64,000 nucleotides of DNA, taken from NCBI RefSeq assembly GCF_032191465.1, contig NZ_JAQOUE010000001.1, positions 558,001 through 622,000 of the forward strand, in the 5' to 3' direction. Below are positions 55,697 through 64,000 of the stretch, piece by piece; position 1 is the first letter of the stretch; every line of letters starts with the position of its first letter. This DNA is from Candidatus Nitronereus thalassa. Lineage in GTDB: Bacteria > Nitrospirota > Nitrospiria > Nitrospirales > UBA8639. Both the position numbers and the translations under genes were made by a program. Below the pieces are notes generated by a model. That model had not been told where the DNA came from. It saw only the letters and a program-made list of their open reading frames with translations, and searched no databases.

Positions 55697-55918
55697 ATGC
55701 ACGGCAAAAGAAGAAAGGAATGGCCCATGCCCATGAAGAACGTACAAATCGTCTTTAATGTCCAAGTCCCAGATCATGTATCCGAGGAAGAGGTCAGCAC
55801 CCGCCTTCATCAGATCATGGGTTCAGTCCTTGATCAAGAATTCGGCATGGCTGGGAGTTTCAATGATACTTTTACATCATCTTTTGACGACCATGACAAT
55901 CAAGTTGGTCACGCCTAA
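55697..55918 (+). CDS. Small hypothetical protein, 63-73 aa
   Basis: Two starts are possible: ATG 55697 (73 residues, AAAGGAGGAG about 16 bases upstream) or ATG 55727 (63 residues, AAAGGA 7 bases upstream), the latter better spaced. The sequence has a beta strand (KNVQIVFNVQVP) followed by a helix (SEEEVSTRLHQIMGSVLDQEF) and an acidic, His-containing end. No family recognised. It stands alone after about 240 bases of intergenic DNA that contains only a spaced inverted repeat (TTCTCTGCAG near 55538, CTGCAGAGAA near 55593). Confidence 0.55.
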   Translation: MHGKRRKEWPMPMKNVQIVFNVQVPDHVSEEEVSTRLHQIMGSVLDQEFGMAGSFNDTFTSSFDDHDNQVGHA

Positions 55919-56051
55919 TACTTATATTCCCCCTTCCCTCTGATACCAATTTCCTTTGCTGGATTTCCCTTCCTCCGGTCCTGTCGTAAATTTTGCAGGA
56001 TAGACGCAAATCCAATTCGCCCATGCAAAACCTTGTAAAGTGCAGCCTCAA

Positions 56052-56384
56052 CTAGGCAGCGCTACGGGACTGGGAACTATCCGGAAAAATTTGCAACATA
56101 CTCGGCAAATCAGCCCGTCTCATCTGTTCAAGGACGGGTGGCGCGGGATTCAAGGCATAGGTAGCACCCCCAAATTTTTTGAGCTGGTGTGCGACAAGAA
56201 ATAAAACCCCCAAGCCCGACCCGTCAATAGACGAGACATGCGTTAAATCAAACGTCACCTTGGAAAATGAATGGATGCGAACCTGCTTCAGAAGTTTGAG
56301 AATTTTTTGGGTAGTGCGTTGATTAAAAAGGCCATACAGTCGGATCACAAGAACGTCATTCTGAACCAACAGGGAAAACTTCAT
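56052..56384 (-). CDS. STAS domain protein (anti-sigma factor antagonist-like)
   Basis: 110 residues forming one STAS domain: NDVLVIRLYGLFNQRTTQKIL, KVTFDLTHVSSIDGSGLGVLFLVAHQLKK, then GATYALNPAPPVLEQM. The Ser in IDGSGLG is at the usual phosphorylation position of SpoIIAA-type antagonists. No anti-sigma kinase or phosphatase is nearby. About 290 bases of intergenic DNA follow upstream with no feature that I can identify. Confidence 0.88.
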   Translation of the reverse strand: MKFSLLVQNDVLVIRLYGLFNQRTTQKILKLLKQVRIHSFSKVTFDLTHVSSIDGSGLGVLFLVAHQLKKFGGATYALNPAPPVLEQMRRADLPSMLQIFPDSSQSRSAA

Positions 56385-56677
56385 AGATCAAGCCTCCGCG
56401 ATGGTGAAAGGTGGGCACGAGACTCCATTCTTTCAATTGTCAATACTCATTAAGCCCACGAAGCGATAAAACCACAATTACCTAAATGACGTACAAGCAG
56501 ATACGTAGGAACCATTCAGAATCCCCAATTGTCACCATCCCGCTTCACGGATATCTCAAAGGGTAGCAAGGTGACATGCAAAGAAAAATGAAATAATACT
56601 GGGCAGGAGAGGCAAGCGAGTTGCTGGTTAGGCGATCCTCTATTTAAAAGAGAGAATTCAATCAAAAAAATGGCGTA

Positions 56678-57268
56678 CTAAAGTGCAGGAGATGATTGGG
56701 TGTCTAACTCCCAAAGCACCAAGGCTGTTCTTTGAGTTTCAATTGGATGAAAATCAATAACTACCATATACGTGTTTTCAGGGGCATACCAACGAAAAAT
56801 GCGCCAATGTTGCTTCTGGAGAGCAACGCACTCGATATTTCGGTTCAGCCAATGTCGTTTCATATTTTCACCCAACACGTCGGTGATAAACCCTTTATTC
56901 ACTTGAGCCAAAGAACCAGCCAACAAAGAGTCACGACGATATCCATACCCATACACCCTTCCGGGAATATCCACCAGTACCACGGCGTCGGCCGCTTGCC
57001 TGGGCGTCTCTTCACAGAGCAATCGAAGGAATTGTTCTACCATGACCATATGCCGAGTATCGCCTTCCCCCACCACGTAGTCATGTGCCAGGTCAAAGCA
57101 GTGAGGGTCACCAAAGCCATTGACTCCCAACTGAGACTTTTCCACAGGTGAAATCGCCAAGGATCCAGATGCGAAAGGGAAAGGAAAGAAACGTTTCAGT
57201 CCGGGTAAGGGATCGCAAAAATTTGGAGGAAAGACCAATCTTTGAGATTCTAAAGGATCAATGAGCAT
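56678..57268 (-). CDS. Hypothetical protein, 196 aa
   Basis: Not recognised. A soluble, aromatic-rich protein with no signal peptide. The central part (VMVEQFLRLLCEETPRQAADAVVLVDIPGRVYGYGYRR) and the C-terminal ECVALQKQHWRIFRWYAPENTYMVVIDFHP suggest a mixed alpha/beta, possibly PAS-like sensor fold, but this is a guess from pattern. The ATG at 57268 has no clear ribosome site. Flanked by intergenic DNA and tRNA-Gly. Confidence 0.55.
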   Translation of the reverse strand: MLIDPLESQRLVFPPNFCDPLPGLKRFFPFPFASGSLAISPVEKSQLGVNGFGDPHCFDLAHDYVVGEGDTRHMVMVEQFLRLLCEETPRQAADAVVLVDIPGRVYGYGYRRDSLLAGSLAQVNKGFITDVLGENMKRHWLNRNIECVALQKQHWRIFRWYAPENTYMVVIDFHPIETQRTALVLWELDTQSSPAL

Positions 57269-57402
57269 AGAGTAACTTATTGGCCCTTAAGGCCATCTTC
57301 AATATGTGATCTACAAACAGCGAATTAAATTACTTATTTGGAAAAACGGTGACAAGAGTCAATATGCGACATAAACCAAAGTCAGAAACTTTTAGATGTT
57401 TT

Positions 57403-57477
57403 TGGAGCGGGTGAGGAGATTCGAACTCCCGACCAACGGCTTGGGAAGCCGATGCGCTACCACTGCGCTACACCCGC
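57403..57477 (-). tRNA. tRNA-Gly (CCC)
   Basis: Cloverleaf on the minus strand: acceptor GCGGGTG/CACCCGC, D arm GCGC-AGTGGTA-GCGC, anticodon loop TTCCCAA (anticodon CCC), T arm GGGAG-TTCGAAT-CTCCT, discriminator T and encoded CCA. The outermost anticodon-stem pair is a T-T mismatch. 75 nt. Confidence 0.96.
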
Positions 57478-57558
57478 TCAAATAGTGGAGGAAATGCATT
57501 CTAGGCAGGGCCTAGAAAAATAGTCAAGGCAAGAAGAGAAATCGAAAAACAATAAGAT

Positions 57559-58785
57559 TTAGGATAACGCAACCTTCACTAACGCATATTTCCGCTTGCC
57601 GATTTTCATTTGATAGTCATTGCCGTCTTGGAACTCAATGATCGCGTTACCGTCTTGATACCGCTCACTGTTTATGGTCACTGCGCCTTGAGCGATCAGT
57701 CTTCGGGTTTCACCTTTACTGGGAGTCAGACCAGTTCGCATAATGAGATCGACAAGCCCCATACTGGGTGTCGCTGGCTGTTCGAAATCTTCTTTTTTTA
57801 AAAGCACCGTCGCATCCGGTTCATCGGGAAATTCGCGTTTTCTAAATTTCTGCTGAAATTCTTCTTTGCCGTGTTGGGCACCCTCCGTACCGTGGTACCG
57901 ACTGACAATTTGCTCCGCGAGGGCAATTTTTGCTTCCATGGGATGCTGCTCCCTCACCACGTTCAAATCATTTGATGTCAAAAGTTCGTAATAGCGGAAC
58001 ATCAATTCATCGCTGATGGACATGATTTTTCCAAACATGTCTTCTGGTTGATCTTCCAAGGCAATATAATTACCAAAGCTTTTGCTCATCTTTCGCACCC
58101 CATCGGTGCCTTCCAACAACGGCATGGTGATCACCACCTGAGGCGTTTGCCCAAAAGCCCGTTGTAAATCACGCCCAACCAGGAGATTAAATTTCTGGTC
58201 GGTCCCTCCAAGTTCCACATCAGCCTTGAGCGCCACCGAATCGTACCCTTGTACCAAGGGATATAAAAACTCATGGACGCTAATAGGTTTTTGATCACGA
58301 TATCGCTTCGAAAAATCATCGCGTTCTAACATGCGGGCCACGCTGTAATGGGAGCACAGCTCAACCATATCCTCCGCCCCCATCTTTTGCATCCAACGGC
58401 TATTAAACTCAATGCAGGTTTTGTCTTTATCCAAAGTTTTGAAAATCTGCCGTTCATAGGTTTTGGCATTAGAAAGCACCTCTTCTTTGGTGAGGGCTTT
58501 TCGTGTATCAGACACACCCGTCGGATCACCAATCATGCCGGTAAAATCCCCAATGAGAAAAATGACTTCATGTCCGAGCTCTTGAAAATGCCGAAGTTTT
58601 TGAATCAACACCGTATGCCCAAGATGAAGATCCGGGGCCGTGGGATCAAACCCAGCCTTGATCCGCAAAGGACGGCTCTCTTTTATCGAGGCAGCAAGGC
58701 GTGTTTCCAGCTCTTGTTCTTGGATGATTTCGATGGTGCCACGTCGTATAAGTTCAAGCTGACGGTTCAACTCAGTATTTGCCAT
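57559..58785 (-). CDS. tyrS: Tyrosyl-tRNA synthetase
   Basis: Charges tRNA-Tyr. 408 residues, the TyrZ-like bacterial form. HIGH-type motif [19 protein letters not shown] at about residues 46-64, tyrosine-site [30 protein letters not shown] loop in [12 protein letters not shown], and a C-terminal S4 RNA-binding domain ([19 protein letters not shown]). tRNA-Gly lies downstream; a ComEA-like gene lies just upstream on the same strand. Confidence 0.96.
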   Translation of the reverse strand: MANTELNRQLELIRRGTIEIIQEQELETRLAASIKESRPLRIKAGFDPTAPDLHLGHTVLIQKLRHFQELGHEVIFLIGDFTGMIGDPTGVSDTRKALTKEEVLSNAKTYERQIFKTLDKDKTCIEFNSRWMQKMGAEDMVELCSHYSVARMLERDDFSKRYRDQKPISVHEFLYPLVQGYDSVALKADVELGGTDQKFNLLVGRDLQRAFGQTPQVVITMPLLEGTDGVRKMSKSFGNYIALEDQPEDMFGKIMSISDELMFRYYELLTSNDLNVVREQHPMEAKIALAEQIVSRYHGTEGAQHGKEEFQQKFRKREFPDEPDATVLLKKEDFEQPATPSMGLVDLIMRTGLTPSKGETRRLIAQGAVTINSERYQDGNAIIEFQDGNDYQMKIGKRKYALVKVALS

Positions 58786-58805
58786 GTATTCCCTTCAAAT
58801 TACTT

Positions 58806-59270
58806 TTACGACTTCTCAGCCACGATGTTTGGATGAACCGTCACCAAAGGACTTATAACCTGAAGTTTTTTCGGCCCAATCCCCTTCACCTGTTCCAAGC
58901 TATTAATGCTTGAAAAGCCGCCGAGTTTCGTTCGATACTCGATAATCCGTTCGGCCAATGTCGGCCCGACCCCTGGCAATGACTCTAATTCCTGGGCCGT
59001 ACTCAAATTCAAGTCAATCCTAATGGTATGGGTTCGGATACCGCGAGGTTTCGGAAATTCGTCTAACCCATCAGAATTTAAATCCTTCTCTGTCGGGCTC
59101 TCAACCGAACCCTCAGGAGAACCCTTCATCAATGCTACCGGGGGCGAAGACTCTGCCTTAGAGCTTACACGAGTTTTTTCTCCTTGGTCTGAATTTGGCC
59201 ACCCCAACACCATGAGGAAACCTAAAACCCCCGCTAACAGGACGAATTTTATGGTGAGCGATCGAATCAT
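58806..59270 (-). CDS. ComEA-like helix-hairpin-helix protein
   Basis: 154 residues: an N-terminal membrane anchor (IKFVLLAGVLGFLMVLGW), a polar Ser/Glu-rich linker, then two helix-hairpin-helix motifs (LNLSTAQELESLPGVGPTLAERIIEYR and SLEQVKGIGPKKLQVI) as in ComEA DNA receptors. Periplasmic DNA binding during uptake or repair is the family expectation; ComEC is not in the window. It starts 20 bases before tyrS. Confidence 0.88.
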   Translation of the reverse strand: MIRSLTIKFVLLAGVLGFLMVLGWPNSDQGEKTRVSSKAESSPPVALMKGSPEGSVESPTEKDLNSDGLDEFPKPRGIRTHTIRIDLNLSTAQELESLPGVGPTLAERIIEYRTKLGGFSSINSLEQVKGIGPKKLQVISPLVTVHPNIVAEKS

Positions 59271-59333
59271 ACATGATTCCGATATTTCGTGGTCTGCATA
59301 TCCTTTTCACATTTCGGGAAACTACTGATGTCC

Positions 59334-59474
59334 TCACCCTTTATGAGCTTGATGTATCGCTAACGCCTGAACATCCTCAGCGCCTTCCACAAGAACTTCC
59401 GCATGGGTGGGATGGGCATGAAACATCTCAGCCATTTGCGTGGCGGTCGCCTTCATTATGTCTGGAAGGAGCCG
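59334..59474 (-). pseudogene. 3' remnant of a dihydrolipoamide dehydrogenase gene
   Basis: Directly after the gcvH stop, in the same frame, the minus strand encodes RLLPDIMKATATQMAEMFHAHPTHAEVLVEGAEDVQALAIHQAHKG and a stop (shown here in pieces: MAEMFHAHPTHAEVL and VQALAIHQAHKG). HAHPT with this context is the C-terminal dimer-interface end of lipoamide dehydrogenase (E3). Only about 46 codons remain and there is no start. E3 re-oxidises the lipoyl arm of GcvH, so a gcvH-lpd arrangement that was deleted is the natural explanation. Confidence 0.75.
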
Positions 59475-59864
59475 TTAGCTCTGTGAGGAAAGAAATTCTT
59501 CGTACTGGGAGGCCGTCATCAAATCCTCAACGTCGCCAGGATTTGAAAGTTCTACAACGGCGATCCATCCTTGGCCATAAGGATCGCTATTGAGATATTC
59601 CGGATGATCCTGAAGTTCCTCGTTAACTTTCACGATTTTTCCATTGACCGGAGAATAAATACTTGAGGTAGCTTTGGTCGACTCCACTTCTCCGATTTCC
59701 TGATCTCGTGCAATCACGGCATCAACTTTGGGCAAATCCACAAACACCACATCGCCCAATGCATCCTGTGCAAAATCACTAATACCGATGGTCGCAGTGG
59801 TTCCCTCTTGCCGCACCCATTCATGTTCTTTGTGATATCGCAACTCCGATGGAATCATGACCAC
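59475..59864 (-). CDS. gcvH: Glycine cleavage system H protein
   Basis: Lipoyl-bearing shuttle of the glycine cleavage complex. 129 residues. The lipoylated lysine is in VESTKATSSIYSPVNG. The N-terminal PSELRYHKEHEWVRQEG and C-terminal DPYGQGWIAVVEL are standard. GcvP and GcvT are not in the window. No glycine riboswitch is seen in the 60 bases upstream. A broken lpd fragment follows the stop. Confidence 0.96.
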   Translation of the reverse strand: MVMIPSELRYHKEHEWVRQEGTTATIGISDFAQDALGDVVFVDLPKVDAVIARDQEIGEVESTKATSSIYSPVNGKIVKVNEELQDHPEYLNSDPYGQGWIAVVELSNPGDVEDLMTASQYEEFLSSQS

Positions 59865-59925
59865 GCTCCTTTTGCCAAACGAAAAAGTGAAAGGTCTCTT
59901 TTCTTAAAGAAGGGTGTGTCGATTG

Positions 59926-61419
59926 TCAAGGAACTGGAGGCAGATCCACAATTTCTCCTACACCTTCGGGCCAATCCCAAATTTCGTTCCCTTCATTGCG
60001 GTAAACCGAAGGAGCCCCACTATCATTTCTTGCCCCGGGTCGACTTACCCAAACTCTGTGTGGATCTTCCAAATACTCAACCATACGCTGAACCACAGAT
60101 CGACGAAACTCCCATGGCATATTATGAGAGGGCCGTATCGGCGACGCCTGTCGGATTGGGTATGGTGAATCCACAAATCGAGCGACAAAAAAATCAAAAG
60201 GTGAATGGGCTGTTTCCACCCAATCCTCACTAAAATTGGCCAACGCCACCACCGGCGCATGGAGACTTTCCGGATGAATTTCTACGCCAAATTGGAGATG
60301 GGGAAATTGCTCTCGAAGAGATTGTACCAATTCATTCATAACACGCAGCCGCTCACGTGACTTCCACCCTACCCACTTCCAAAACATATCGGAAAAAGTG
60401 TCTGCCCATCGATCGCTCCCATTCTCTCCTCCGGTTTGGGTGATGTGCCTTGGGATACCATTCCTAAAGAGGCTGGGAGGATCAAGACGAACTTGAAACG
60501 TTTTTTCAAAACTATTGATAGCGATGGGCGTAAAACCGTCATAAGGCCCAAATGGCACTTCTTCTTGAAACACCATCCCTGCAATTTTGAGACGACTCAT
60601 CCTCGAAAGAATGTCGAGCACTGCGTTTTGATAGCCCGATGATAAGACCGAGTAATACGGAGAGGGCCGAACACGTTGGGTGACGGTTTCAAAAGTCCAA
60701 TCATGCCATTGGGGAGTTTCCGCTCCCGTGCCCTTAGCAAATGCCCCCAAACAGGGAAGCGACACCCCAAGATACACCACCTGACCTGACTGGGACGCAT
60801 CTTCAACCAGGGGAGCTAGGCCACGTCCAAGCCGGTTTTCCCAGGAGACATCTTCCTCCAGCCCGTTGCTACCCCTCTCCAGTACTTCTTGGATAGGGCA
60901 TCCAAGCTTAATCAACAACACCGCTCCCCTTCTTTGAGGAATTTGCGACATCATCCAAGAAGACTCTGCCCCACCGTGTAAATCAACGAGCCGAATCGAG
61001 ACACCAGTAATTTTCTGAGGCAACGGTTCAATACCAAGTGCCTCAATAAGAGTTTGCGCTTGAAGCCGAGCTTCGTGACGATAGGGATGATTGAGAGAGT
61101 CCTGAGCCAATCGCTGAAAGCGCCCTAAAGCCAATCTGAGATTGCCGGATTCCTCATAAGCACGTGCCAACCACCATTGCCCTTCTACAGCGAGAGGAGA
61201 TTGCCCATGGTTATTGACAAATCGATTCAGGAGCAACACCGCTTCAGGATAATCCCCTCGCATAAATGCCAATTTGGCATCTTGAAGTAATCGCTCCTCC
61301 GCTTGAACTCGAAGCTCCTGAAGGCCCACTTCTGGTGATGGAGATTTCATGCAGCTGGAGAGAAACAGCATCAGAGAAAAGAGGGTAATTACAAATTGAA
61401 GAAGCGCCGAAGTGGGCAT
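59926..61419 (-). CDS. TPR lipoprotein with PgaB-like glycosidase domain
   Basis: About 497 residues from the ATG at 61419. A lipoprotein signal with lipobox LSSC ends at FLSSCMKSP. Residues ~30-130 form BamD/YbgF-like TPR helices (AFMRGDYPEAVLLLNRFV, LARAYEESGNLRLALGRFQRL). The remainder (about 150-480) resembles the C-terminal glycoside-hydrolase-like half of PgaB: AGMVFQEEVPFGPYDG, then FDFFVARFVDSPY. PgaB acts on poly-N-acetylglucosamine in the periplasm. The deacetylase half is absent, so activity is inferred weakly. Frame is open to 61452. Confidence 0.65.
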   Translation of the reverse strand: MPTSALLQFVITLFSLMLFLSSCMKSPSPEVGLQELRVQAEERLLQDAKLAFMRGDYPEAVLLLNRFVNNHGQSPLAVEGQWWLARAYEESGNLRLALGRFQRLAQDSLNHPYRHEARLQAQTLIEALGIEPLPQKITGVSIRLVDLHGGAESSWMMSQIPQRRGAVLLIKLGCPIQEVLERGSNGLEEDVSWENRLGRGLAPLVEDASQSGQVVYLGVSLPCLGAFAKGTGAETPQWHDWTFETVTQRVRPSPYYSVLSSGYQNAVLDILSRMSRLKIAGMVFQEEVPFGPYDGFTPIAINSFEKTFQVRLDPPSLFRNGIPRHITQTGGENGSDRWADTFSDMFWKWVGWKSRERLRVMNELVQSLREQFPHLQFGVEIHPESLHAPVVALANFSEDWVETAHSPFDFFVARFVDSPYPIRQASPIRPSHNMPWEFRRSVVQRMVEYLEDPHRVWVSRPGARNDSGAPSVYRNEGNEIWDWPEGVGEIVDLPPVP

Positions 61420-61507
61420 GGGGTTGGTCAATGTTGTCTGAATAACTCGCACGAATATGAAGGTTATTCAGACAACTGAAGGATCGTATGATTAGTATGC
61501 CGAAAAA

Positions 61508-61918
61508 TTACTTGAGTTCAGGAAAGAAATACCCCATTTCAAATTTCGCGGTTTCTGGAGCATCTGACCCGTGAACGGCATTGGCTTCAATGGACGCCCC
61601 ATGAGCCGCACGAATAGTGCCCGCGTCGGCTTTTTTCGGATCAGTCGCTCCCATTAAGTCACGATTTTTGGAAATGGCATTTTCGCCCTCCAGCACCAAT
61701 ACAACCACAGGACCGGAGGCCATATACGTGGTCAAGTCCTGAAAGAATGGTCGTTCTTTATGAACGGCGTAAAACCCTTCCGCATCTTCCTTTGACAACC
61801 TGATCATTTTCATGGCAATCGGATGAAGCCCTGCCCCTTCATATCGGTGAATAATATCGCCGATGGCATGTTTGGCTACAGCATCAGGTTTGATAATCGC
61901 TAACGTTCGTTCACGCAT
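61508..61918 (-). CDS. ndk: Nucleoside diphosphate kinase
   Basis: Equilibrates NTP and NDP pools through a phosphohistidine. 136 residues. The N-terminal [13 protein letters not shown], the [19 protein letters not shown] segment and the phospho-His in [12 protein letters not shown] are intact. Confidence 0.97.
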   Translation of the reverse strand: MRERTLAIIKPDAVAKHAIGDIIHRYEGAGLHPIAMKMIRLSKEDAEGFYAVHKERPFFQDLTTYMASGPVVVLVLEGENAISKNRDLMGATDPKKADAGTIRAAHGASIEANAVHGSDAPETAKFEMGYFFPELK

Positions 61919-62026
61919 TCCTCGATCCTTTCATGAAAATGACAAATGATTCATTATGGGGAATATGTTTTTTTGGTTTCCGAAAAGAAGAAACTCTTTT
62001 GTAACATAACCATTTTCTGAGACCAA

Positions 62027-63319
62027 CTATGAAGTTTTGGAAAGAAACAACACACCCGCAGGCTGAATTTCAAGAAAACCCCCGTCATGGGATTCTGGAT
62101 GATGTTGATCTGCCTTCGTCAGATCCCTCCAGGTAATCTTGCCATCAAGCTGAAGTTCATGGATTAACAACTGGGCAGAATGATCCCAATCCCTGTTCAA
62201 CACAATCCACCCTCTCTGTCCTGGCGCATGCTCGCTTTCCCGAGCTAAGACTAATAACGATGGATGGTTTACAAAAAGACGATTCAAGGTTCCCTCTCCT
62301 TGAAGCAAGGGGGTGTTCATTTTGATGTCATTCACGGCATGAATAAATTTTTGCAACTCCATGGTTCCGGACTCCCAATCTGACGGTTGAGTCTCTACCA
62401 CATGCAGCCGTTTCTGAAATCCAAACTCATAGCCAATCGGCATCATGATCCCCGCAGAAAAAGTCGTGGCAAAGGCATAACGTTGACGTTGAATTTTTTC
62501 CAATCCATGAGTCTCCTGAGCGAGACGATCGGTATCATGTGTTTCGGGAAATGAAATTGATGGCATATCCTCGAATTCTCGATGTTGTGCTAAACACCAG
62601 TCGTCCTGAAAATTCCACCATTTTGAACTATTGCAAAAATATTGAAATCCTGCGGCACGCAAAGCCCGGGTTTGTTCCACGGTGCAACCCAAATTTTCTG
62701 CCCAAAACACGGCATTCGGATTGACGTTTCGTGCCTCTTGGATCAACCGTTGCCACAATTTTGCCGGGACTTGATATGCGGCATCGCACCGAAAGCCCTG
62801 AAAGCCCAGGGCTAAATAGTGGAGCACCAGCTCTGTCCAATATCTCCATAAGCCCTCTCGATCGCTGGATTCTTCATTATCCACGATTGCCAAGTCCCCC
62901 CAAACCGTTTTCTTTGTTGGATCGTTGGGATCCACGGCACAAGGATTGATTACTTGCCCATCGGCATCCCTTTGAAACCAAGCTGGGTGCCGATGAATGA
63001 GTGGCGAATCGATAGCCGTATGATTTATCACTAAATCGATCATTGGATGAAGTCCTAGCTCCACCATGTGCTGAAGGGCTGGTTTGAGAACATCAAGTGA
63101 TTGACTGGCAGCGGTTGGTGGGACAAACGCTGTATTGAGTTGTTCATACTCCTTCGTGGAATATAAACTTCCGGAAAACCCTGGAGCATTCACAGGATTG
63201 ATATAGATCCAATTAAATCCCATCGAGACAGCACGTGCCGCATGCTCACCCCAGCGATCACATGATCCCGCCAAGCGAGGAAATAAATTATATATCAGAG
63301 GAGTTTGAAGGTAGTTCAA
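62027..63319 (-). CDS. GH13 alpha-amylase family protein (GlgE-like)
   Basis: 430 residues forming the (beta/alpha)8 barrel of GH13. Conserved regions: MIDLVINHTA (region I), GFRCDAAYQVP with the nucleophile Asp (II), VFWAENLG with the acid/base Glu (III) and SFPETHDTDR with the third Asp (IV). A small C-terminal beta domain follows. The DAAYQVP and ETHDT forms point to the GlgE/maltosyltransferase side of GH13 rather than secreted amylases; no signal peptide, so cytoplasmic glucan metabolism is likely. The start is TTG at 63319, where the barrel begins, 14 bases after the upstream stop. Confidence 0.85.
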   Translation of the reverse strand: MNYLQTPLIYNLFPRLAGSCDRWGEHAARAVSMGFNWIYINPVNAPGFSGSLYSTKEYEQLNTAFVPPTAASQSLDVLKPALQHMVELGLHPMIDLVINHTAIDSPLIHRHPAWFQRDADGQVINPCAVDPNDPTKKTVWGDLAIVDNEESSDREGLWRYWTELVLHYLALGFQGFRCDAAYQVPAKLWQRLIQEARNVNPNAVFWAENLGCTVEQTRALRAAGFQYFCNSSKWWNFQDDWCLAQHREFEDMPSISFPETHDTDRLAQETHGLEKIQRQRYAFATTFSAGIMMPIGYEFGFQKRLHVVETQPSDWESGTMELQKFIHAVNDIKMNTPLLQGEGTLNRLFVNHPSLLVLARESEHAPGQRGWIVLNRDWDHSAQLLIHELQLDGKITWRDLTKADQHHPESHDGGFLEIQPAGVLFLSKTS

Positions 63320-63333
63320 CGATTTTCAAAGGT

Positions 63334-63774
63334 TTAACAGGACCGTTCTTCCGGTCTGGTATCCTTGCCCAAGCCCACAGTAACCGTAATTTGACCAACA
63401 TTTTTCACATTCGCGCATAAATCTCCAAGACCAGGGGTCACTAGCCGGAACGGACCTCCTTTGTCTGCAGGCAAAGGCGCCTTATCTACCTGATAGAGTA
63501 AAATACCGAATTTTTTTGCTTGATCAAGAGTCAGGCTGGCGGAATATTGCCCATCAGCAGAAGAAAACGTCACATGATCGCTACCTATGGGAAGAGCGGT
63601 TAATTCTAATAGCCCAGCAACTCTTATCCCCAGGCCACCCATACCCGGCATCAATACGCTGATTTCCTCTACATGAAATTCTGCACCAAGGTTTGAAATG
63701 GTTTCCGTATCCACACAAATTGGGTCCCCAATCCCAACTAGCTTCAACGAAGGATTTTCTGGCTTATTGAACAT
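63334..63774 (-). CDS. Small molybdopterin-oxidoreductase-fold protein
   Basis: 146 residues resembling the sulfite-oxidase-type molybdopterin fold in miniature: HVTFSSADGQYSASLTLDQAKK, then LLYQVDKAPLPADKGGPFRLVTPG and CANVKNVGQITV. The cofactor-ligating cysteine of full-length enzymes is not evident at its usual place, so cofactor binding is doubtful. No signal peptide is visible. Start at ATG 63774 preferred to TTG 63777. Adjacent to the GH13 gene, probably co-transcribed. Confidence 0.7.
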   Translation of the reverse strand: MFNKPENPSLKLVGIGDPICVDTETISNLGAEFHVEEISVLMPGMGGLGIRVAGLLELTALPIGSDHVTFSSADGQYSASLTLDQAKKFGILLYQVDKAPLPADKGGPFRLVTPGLGDLCANVKNVGQITVTVGLGKDTRPEERSC

Positions 63775-63777
63775 CAA

Positions 63778-64000
63778 CTCAGCATACCCACAAAATCTAA
63801 AAAAATAATAAATGGTCCCATTAGATTGCCTAAATATTACTAAAAAAAGAAAGGATGACCTTTACGGCCCTCAATTAATTTTTGTTTAAGTATATGATTT
63901 TTTGGAAAAAATACCTCTACATGATCTCAAAAAAATAAAGTCTTCCCCTAAGGTCTTTAGCCACTCAGATACGGCAACCGATAGATCAATAATGAAACAA
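63778..64000. other. AT-rich terminal intergenic sequence
   Basis: The last 220 bases are AT-rich and hold no gene or RNA that I recognise. The region upstream of the molybdopterin-fold gene presumably carries its promoter. Confidence 0.4.

Noticed and set aside
59865-59925. Glycine riboswitch before gcvH
   Set aside because: The upstream gap is too short and I see no paired aptamer pattern.

Overview
The window is chromosomal DNA from a diderm (outer-membrane) bacterium, most likely Nitrospirota and perhaps a marine, moderate-G+C Nitrospira relative. This rests on gene content: a squalene/phytoene synthase, paired ~590-residue cobalamin-type radical SAM proteins, exported cupredoxins, LPS genes (LpxD, LptFG, KdsC) and many Fe-S and housekeeping genes. 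The taxonomic placement is inference; no rRNA is present. Most of the window is dense, ordinary chromosome with short operons on both strands, two tRNAs (Pro-CGG, Gly-CCC) and no transposase, integrase or CRISPR array.

Layout. 1-6.9 kb: DUF1844 protein, MazG, alanine dehydrogenase with tRNA-Pro downstream, a small Fe-S gene trio, squalene/phytoene synthase and an exported cupredoxin. 7.2-25.6 kb: the unusual region, described below. 25.7-36.7 kb: AIM24-like, PilZ, cation efflux, PAP2, TatD, NYN, cell-wall amidase, TruA, a second cupredoxin, glutamate dehydrogenase and class I aldolase. 36.8-41.8 kb: cysE-ispF-ispD-PIN/TRAM (the order resembles the Bacillus yac region), FBPase and DUF3108. 41.9-49.1 kb: GDP-mannose and Kdo precursor genes (phosphomannomutase, ManC, KdsC) and two tandem radical SAM genes. 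49.5-54.7 kb: lptF-lptG, fabF, an acyl carrier protein with a very basic tail, and lpxD. 54.7-64 kb: YacG, STAS, tRNA-Gly, TyrS, ComEA-like, GcvH with a decayed lpd remnant, a PgaB-like lipoprotein, Ndk, a GH13 amylase-family protein and a small molybdopterin-fold protein.

The 7.2-25.6 kb region is a tandem duplication of a three-gene unit: htpX, a 233-residue exported protein, and a giant secreted mosaic protein (2081 and 2854 residues). The second htpX is a 5'-truncated, twice-frameshifted pseudogene. The exported-protein gene and the 5' end of the giant gene are base-for-base identical between copies over about 1.9 kb, although the htpX copies have clearly diverged; this suggests recent gene conversion. 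Both giant proteins share a matrixin-like N-terminal domain in which the first zinc-binding His of HExxHxxGxxH is Gln. They then diverge: copy 1 carries an SGNH-hydrolase domain inserted inside an Ig-like domain, copy 2 carries seven InlB-like repeats and two copies of an unnamed domain. Both end in near-identical, DNA-level repeats of HYR-like and beta-sandwich modules. This is the best candidate for an undescribed system: a fast-evolving secreted adhesin/hydrolase pair, each with a translationally coupled small exported partner and an adjacent membrane protease.

The rest forms familiar modules: envelope lipid and LPS assembly (FabF, ACP, LpxD, LptFG, KdsC, ManC, phosphomannomutase), isoprenoid supply (IspD, IspF) leading towards squalene-type lipids, gluconeogenesis (FBPase, aldolase), nitrogen assimilation (Ald, Gdh) and translation (TyrS, TruA, tRNAs).
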